A DNA stretch of 64,000 nucleotides from Pacificoceanicola onchidii (GTDB lineage Bacteria; Pseudomonadota; Alphaproteobacteria; Rhodobacterales; Rhodobacteraceae), in the NCBI RefSeq assembly GCF_004804335.1, contig NZ_SRXY01000005.1, forward strand, positions 310,001 to 374,000, written 5' to 3'. The notes below the pieces were generated by a model. The model searched no databases. It saw only the letters and a program-made list of their open reading frames with translations, and was not told the DNA's origin. Position numbers and translations under genes: made by a program. This document shows, one piece after another, positions 60,887 to 64,000 of this stretch. How positions within the stretch are numbered: the stretch's first letter is position 1; each line of letters starts with the position of its first letter.

Positions 60887-62146
60887 ATGCGTTCTTTTGT
60901 GAAGACCAAGACTGCCATAGCATTGGCATTGACGGTGACAGCCGGCGCGGCGCAGGCCGACGGACATGGCGGTGTGGAAGTGTTGCACTGGTGGACGTCC
61001 GGTGGTGAAGCCGCCGCGCTGAACGTGCTGAAGGAAGATCTCGAAGGTCAGGGCATCGGCTGGACCGACATGCCCGTCGCCGGTGGCGGTGGTGAGCAGG
61101 CGATGACCGTCCTGCGCGCCCGTGTGACCGCAGGCAACGCGCCGACCGCCGTGCAGGGGCTTGGCTTTGACATCATTGACTGGGCCAAACAGGGCGCCCT
61201 GGCAAACCTGAACGACGTGGCCGCCGCCGAAGGCTGGGATGCCGTAGTTCCGGCCGCCCTGCAGCAGTTCGCCAAGGTGGACGGCCAATGGGTGTCGGCC
61301 CCGGTCAACGTACACTCGACCAACTGGGTCTGGGCCAACAAGGCCGTGCTGGACGCCAACGGCATCGCCGCGCCCGAAACCTGGGACGACTTTGCAGCCG
61401 CGCTGGAAAAACTCGCCGCAGCCGGTGTGACCCCGATCGCCCATGGCGGTCAGGCATGGCAGGACGCCACTGTCTTTGACGCGGTTGCCATGTCGACGCT
61501 GGGTCCGGACGGCTACAAGGCCGCCTTTATTGATCTCGATGCAGAAGCGCTTGGCTCGGATGCGATGATCGAGGCCTTCAAGCGGATGGACGTGATCCGT
61601 GCCAACGTCGATGACAACTTCTCCGGTCGCGACTGGAACCTCGCCACGGCCATGGTCATCAACGGCGAAGCCGGTTTCCAGATGATGGGCGACTGGGCCA
61701 AGGGTGAGTTCCTGAACGCGGGCAAGGTGCCGGGCGAGGACTTCCTGTGCTTCCGTTTCCCCGGCACGCAGGAGCAGGTGACGTTCAACGCCGACCAGTT
61801 CATGATGTTCGATCAGGGCGGCGCGGTTTCCTCGCAGCAGGCGGCGCTTGCCTCGGCGATCCTGTCGCCGTCCTTCCAGTCCGCGTTCAACGTGGTCAAG
61901 GGCTCGGTTCCGGCGCGCACGGATGTGTCCAACGAAGCCTTTGACGCGTGTGGCAAACAGGGCATGGCGGACCTCGCAGCTGCCGCCGGTTCCGGCAATC
62001 TGTTTGGGTCCATGGCCCATGGCCACGCCAACGACGCGGCGGTGAAAAACGCGATGTATGACGTCATCACCGCACATTTCAACGGCGAGTATGACGCTGA
62101 GACAGCCGTCATGGAGCTGGTCGACGCTGTTGAGATCGCTCAATAA
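60887..62146 (+). CDS. CUT1 sugar ABC transporter, binding protein (glucose/mannose GtsA-like)
   Basis: The 419-residue protein has a Sec signal with cleavage after AQA near residue 24 and a SBP_bac_1 fold. The block [20 protein letters not shown] and [24 protein letters not shown] resemble glucose/mannose-binding proteins, as do [21 protein letters not shown] and [11 protein letters not shown] conserved Cys pair may form a disulfide. GGGAGG at 60879-60884 precedes the ATG. It begins the transporter part of the operon that follows the CoA/aldehyde genes. Confidence 0.92.
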   Translation: MRSFVKTKTAIALALTVTAGAAQADGHGGVEVLHWWTSGGEAAALNVLKEDLEGQGIGWTDMPVAGGGGEQAMTVLRARVTAGNAPTAVQGLGFDIIDWAKQGALANLNDVAAAEGWDAVVPAALQQFAKVDGQWVSAPVNVHSTNWVWANKAVLDANGIAAPETWDDFAAALEKLAAAGVTPIAHGGQAWQDATVFDAVAMSTLGPDGYKAAFIDLDAEALGSDAMIEAFKRMDVIRANVDDNFSGRDWNLATAMVINGEAGFQMMGDWAKGEFLNAGKVPGEDFLCFRFPGTQEQVTFNADQFMMFDQGGAVSSQQAALASAILSPSFQSAFNVVKGSVPARTDVSNEAFDACGKQGMADLAAAAGSGNLFGSMAHGHANDAAVKNAMYDVITAHFNGEYDAETAVMELVDAVEIAQ

Positions 62147-62156
62147 AATCGCTCCC

Positions 62157-62185
62157 GGTCCGGAGCGCATCTGACGCTCCGGACC
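62157..62185 (+). other. Hairpin behind the CUT1 binding-protein gene
   Basis: A perfect 11-bp stem GGTCCGGAGCG / CGCTCCGGACC with a 7-base loop (CATCTGA) starts 11 bases after the stop. No T run follows. It resembles the hairpins at the same place in the other two ABC operons of the window. Confidence 0.8.
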
Positions 62186-62228
62186 ACCCCGACTACCACT
62201 GATTTGCCCAATTCGAGGAGGGTGCGTG

Positions 62229-63122
62229 ATGGCGAGCAATGCCCACGCAGATTTTCGGTCGCGACTACAGGTCTGGCTACCGAAACTGGTCCTGTCACCG
62301 TCACTGGCGATGGTGCTCGTATTCGTCTACGGCTTCATTATTTTCTCTGTTTACCTGTCGTTCACGGACAGCCGGTTGCTGCCGTCTTACGGCTGGGTCG
62401 GCTGGGAAAACTATTCCAAGCTCTGGCGTCTGAGCCATTGGGAAATCTCCCTGACCAACATGGGCGTGTTCGCGGTTCTCTATATCGGGATCTGCAGCAT
62501 TCTGGGTCTCGGACTGGCGATTTTCCTCGATCAGAAGATCCGGGGAGAAGGCTTTATCCGCACGATTTACCTCTACCCCATGGCGCTGTCCTTCATCGTG
62601 ACGGGCACCGCGTGGAAATGGTTCCTCGATCCCGGCATCGGGCTTGAAAACGTCATGCAGAGCTGGGGCTGGACCGGTTTCGAGTTCGACTGGATCAAGA
62701 ACCGCGATTTTGCCATCTACACGGTGGTGCTCGCCGCGGTCTGGCAAACCAGCGGGTTTGTCATGGCCATGTTCCTCGCCGGTCTGCGCGGCATCGACAA
62801 CGAGATGCTCAAGGCGGCGCAGATGGATGGGGCATCGAACTGGAACCTCTACCGCCGGATCATCATTCCGCAGCTGCGCCCCGCGTTCCTGTCGGCCTTC
62901 GTGATCCTGAGCCATCTGGCGATCAAGACCTTTGACCTCGTCATTGCTCTGACCGGGGGCGGGCCGGGCAGGGCCACCGAACTGCCTGCCACTTTCATGT
63001 ATTCCTACACCTTTACACGCAACCAGATGGGCATCGGCGCGGCCTCGGCGGTGATCATGCTGATGACCATTGCCGCGATCATGATCCCATACCTTTACGC
63101 CGAATTGCGGGAGAAAAAGTAA
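62229..63122 (+). CDS. CUT1 sugar ABC transporter, permease 1 (MalF/UgpA type)
   Basis: Inner-membrane permease of 297 residues with six hydrophobic segments and the ATPase-coupling EAA loop in MLKAAQMDGASNWNLYRRII (about 195-214), followed by IPQLRPAF. GAGGAGGG at 62216-62223 serves the ATG at 62229; the GTG immediately before it is also in frame. The stop overlaps the next start by one base (TAATG). Confidence 0.93.
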   Translation: MASNAHADFRSRLQVWLPKLVLSPSLAMVLVFVYGFIIFSVYLSFTDSRLLPSYGWVGWENYSKLWRLSHWEISLTNMGVFAVLYIGICSILGLGLAIFLDQKIRGEGFIRTIYLYPMALSFIVTGTAWKWFLDPGIGLENVMQSWGWTGFEFDWIKNRDFAIYTVVLAAVWQTSGFVMAMFLAGLRGIDNEMLKAAQMDGASNWNLYRRIIIPQLRPAFLSAFVILSHLAIKTFDLVIALTGGGPGRATELPATFMYSYTFTRNQMGIGAASAVIMLMTIAAIMIPYLYAELREKK

Positions 63123-64000
63123 TGTCTGTCGCAAGCCAAGATACCGCCATCCGCACAGGGCGCGTCACGCGCATGCTGATCTATCTCGTCCTGCTGCTCT
63201 TTGTCCTGTTCTACATGTTGCCGCTTTACGTAATGCTCGTGAACTCGGTCAAACCGCTGAATGAAATCACAGGCGGCGGCATGATGAACCTGCCGCAGGT
63301 GTTCACGCTGGAACCCTGGGCCAAGGCCTGGTCCTCGGCGCAGATCGGCGTCGAGCCGACGGGCCTGCGCCCCTACTTCTGGAACTCGATCTCCATGGTT
63401 GTGCCCGCCGTGGCCATCTCCACCGTGCTGGGCGCGCTGAACGGCTATGTGCTGACTAAATGGCGCTTCAAGTATGACACCATCCTGTTCGGGCTCATGC
63501 TCTTTGCCTGTTTCATCCCGTTTCAGATCGTGCTGATCCCGATGGCGCGAATGCTCGGCCTGATGGGCATGGCGGGATCCGTCTGGGGGTTGGTGCTTGT
63601 GCACGTGGTCTATGGCATTGGTTTCACCACGCTGTATTTCCGCAATTATTACGCTGTTTTCCCGACCGAGCTGGTCCGGGCCGCGCAGATCGACGGGGCA
63701 GGTTTTTTCCAGATCTTCTGGCGCATCCTGCTGCCGTCATCGGGGCCGATCGCCGTGGTTTCGATCATCTGGCAGTTCACCAATATCTGGAACGACTTCC
63801 TGTTTGGCGCGTCCTTTGCCGGGCCAACGAGCCAGCCGATGACCGTCGCGCTCAACAACCTGGTTCAGTCCTCGACGGGCGTGAAGGAATACAACGTCCA
63901 CTTCGCCGGCGCGATCCTCGCCGCTCTTCCCACTCTTCTCGTCTACATCGTCGCGGGTCGCTACTTCGTGCGCGGCCTGATGTCAGGCTCAGTAAAAGGC
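63122..64000 (+). CDS. CUT1 sugar ABC transporter, permease 2 (MalG type), runs off the window
   Basis: The frame from 63122 stays open to the window end (293 codons), so the stop lies beyond it. The product has a first membrane segment YLVLLLFVLFYMLPLYVML, a periplasmic loop, four or five more segments and the EAA loop RAAQIDGAGFFQIFWRILLP at about residues 185-205. The last residues read GLMSGSVKG, the customary C-terminus of MalG-like permeases, so very little is missing. An ATP-binding subunit is expected downstream outside the window. Confidence 0.92.
   Translation, partial: MSVASQDTAIRTGRVTRMLIYLVLLLFVLFYMLPLYVMLVNSVKPLNEITGGGMMNLPQVFTLEPWAKAWSSAQIGVEPTGLRPYFWNSISMVVPAVAISTVLGALNGYVLTKWRFKYDTILFGLMLFACFIPFQIVLIPMARMLGLMGMAGSVWGLVLVHVVYGIGFTTLYFRNYYAVFPTELVRAAQIDGAGFFQIFWRILLPSSGPIAVVSIIWQFTNIWNDFLFGASFAGPTSQPMTVALNNLVQSSTGVKEYNVHFAGAILAALPTLLVYIVAGRYFVRGLMSGSVKG

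Noticed and set aside
59381-62239. A 952-codon open frame on the minus strand
   Set aside because: Antisense to the aldehyde dehydrogenase and binding-protein genes, with low-complexity Arg/Gly/His composition and no domain.

Overview
The window is a GC-rich chromosomal segment that reads as a marine Rhodobacteraceae (Roseobacter-group) alphaproteobacterium. The assignment rests on gene families and wiring rather than any rRNA: an alphaproteobacterial SOS box (GAAC-N7-GAAC), a CtrA full site (TTAA-N7-TTAA), a Hint-domain protein of the type common in roseobacters, a ROK regulator divergent from a xylose ABC operon, and many periplasmic-binding-protein transporters. I found no rRNA, tRNA, CRISPR array, insertion sequence or integrase.

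Layout. 0-8 kb holds housekeeping genes: divergent hemC/hemE, class I aldolase, a small exported protein, trmD, then an oppositely oriented GATM-type amidinotransferase, then rplS-rpmE. Two inverted copies of a roughly 265-bp non-coding repeat bracket 0-5.5 kb. 8-14 kb: a peptidoglycan-binding lipoprotein, an orphan C-terminal OB-fold piece of DnaE2 under an SOS box, a [2Fe-2S] ferredoxin with a beta-propeller-like partner, YmdB, an EamA permease and an SLC13/RCK permease. 14-23 kb is mostly minus strand and looks like a cell-surface region: TPR-glycosyltransferase and TPR-sulfotransferase, a DUF1992 protein, a Hint protein, two DUF6916-like proteins, a GNAT and two tail-collar proteins. 23-28 kb: a GGDEF/EAL protein and a CheB-CheR-PAS fusion. 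28-36 kb: xylFHGA, the divergent ROK regulator, and an FG-GAP/ASPIC protein coupled to it. 36-40.5 kb: a c-di-GMP enzyme in a small operon facing a CtrA-site promoter, and a DUF3179 protein. 40.5-50 kb: a sugar catabolic cluster that I read as a complete L-galactose (or closely related L-sugar) pathway with its own ABC importer, GntR regulator and repeated operators. 50-55.4 kb: a PAS-PAS-GGDEF-EAL protein and a two-gene NAD salvage operon (nadM-nadV) with a possible leader peptide. 55.5-64 kb: a zinc deacylase, then an operon of CoA-transferase, enoyl-CoA hydratase, aldehyde dehydrogenase and a CUT1 sugar ABC transporter that leaves the window inside the last permease.

How it works together. 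Two sugar regulons are visible with regulator, operator, importer and enzymes: xylose (XylR/XylFHGA) and the L-galactose-like cluster (lactonase, AKR dehydrogenase, LgoD-like dehydrogenase, UxaB-like reductase, UxaA dehydratase, leading to 2-keto-3-deoxygluconate). Three GGDEF/EAL proteins and a chemosensory-like CheBR fusion give the segment a strong signalling content. The most surprising items are the SOS-box/DnaE2 remnant, the L-galactose cluster with its shared 25-bp operators, the nadM leader, and the tail-collar/DUF6916/Hint locus.
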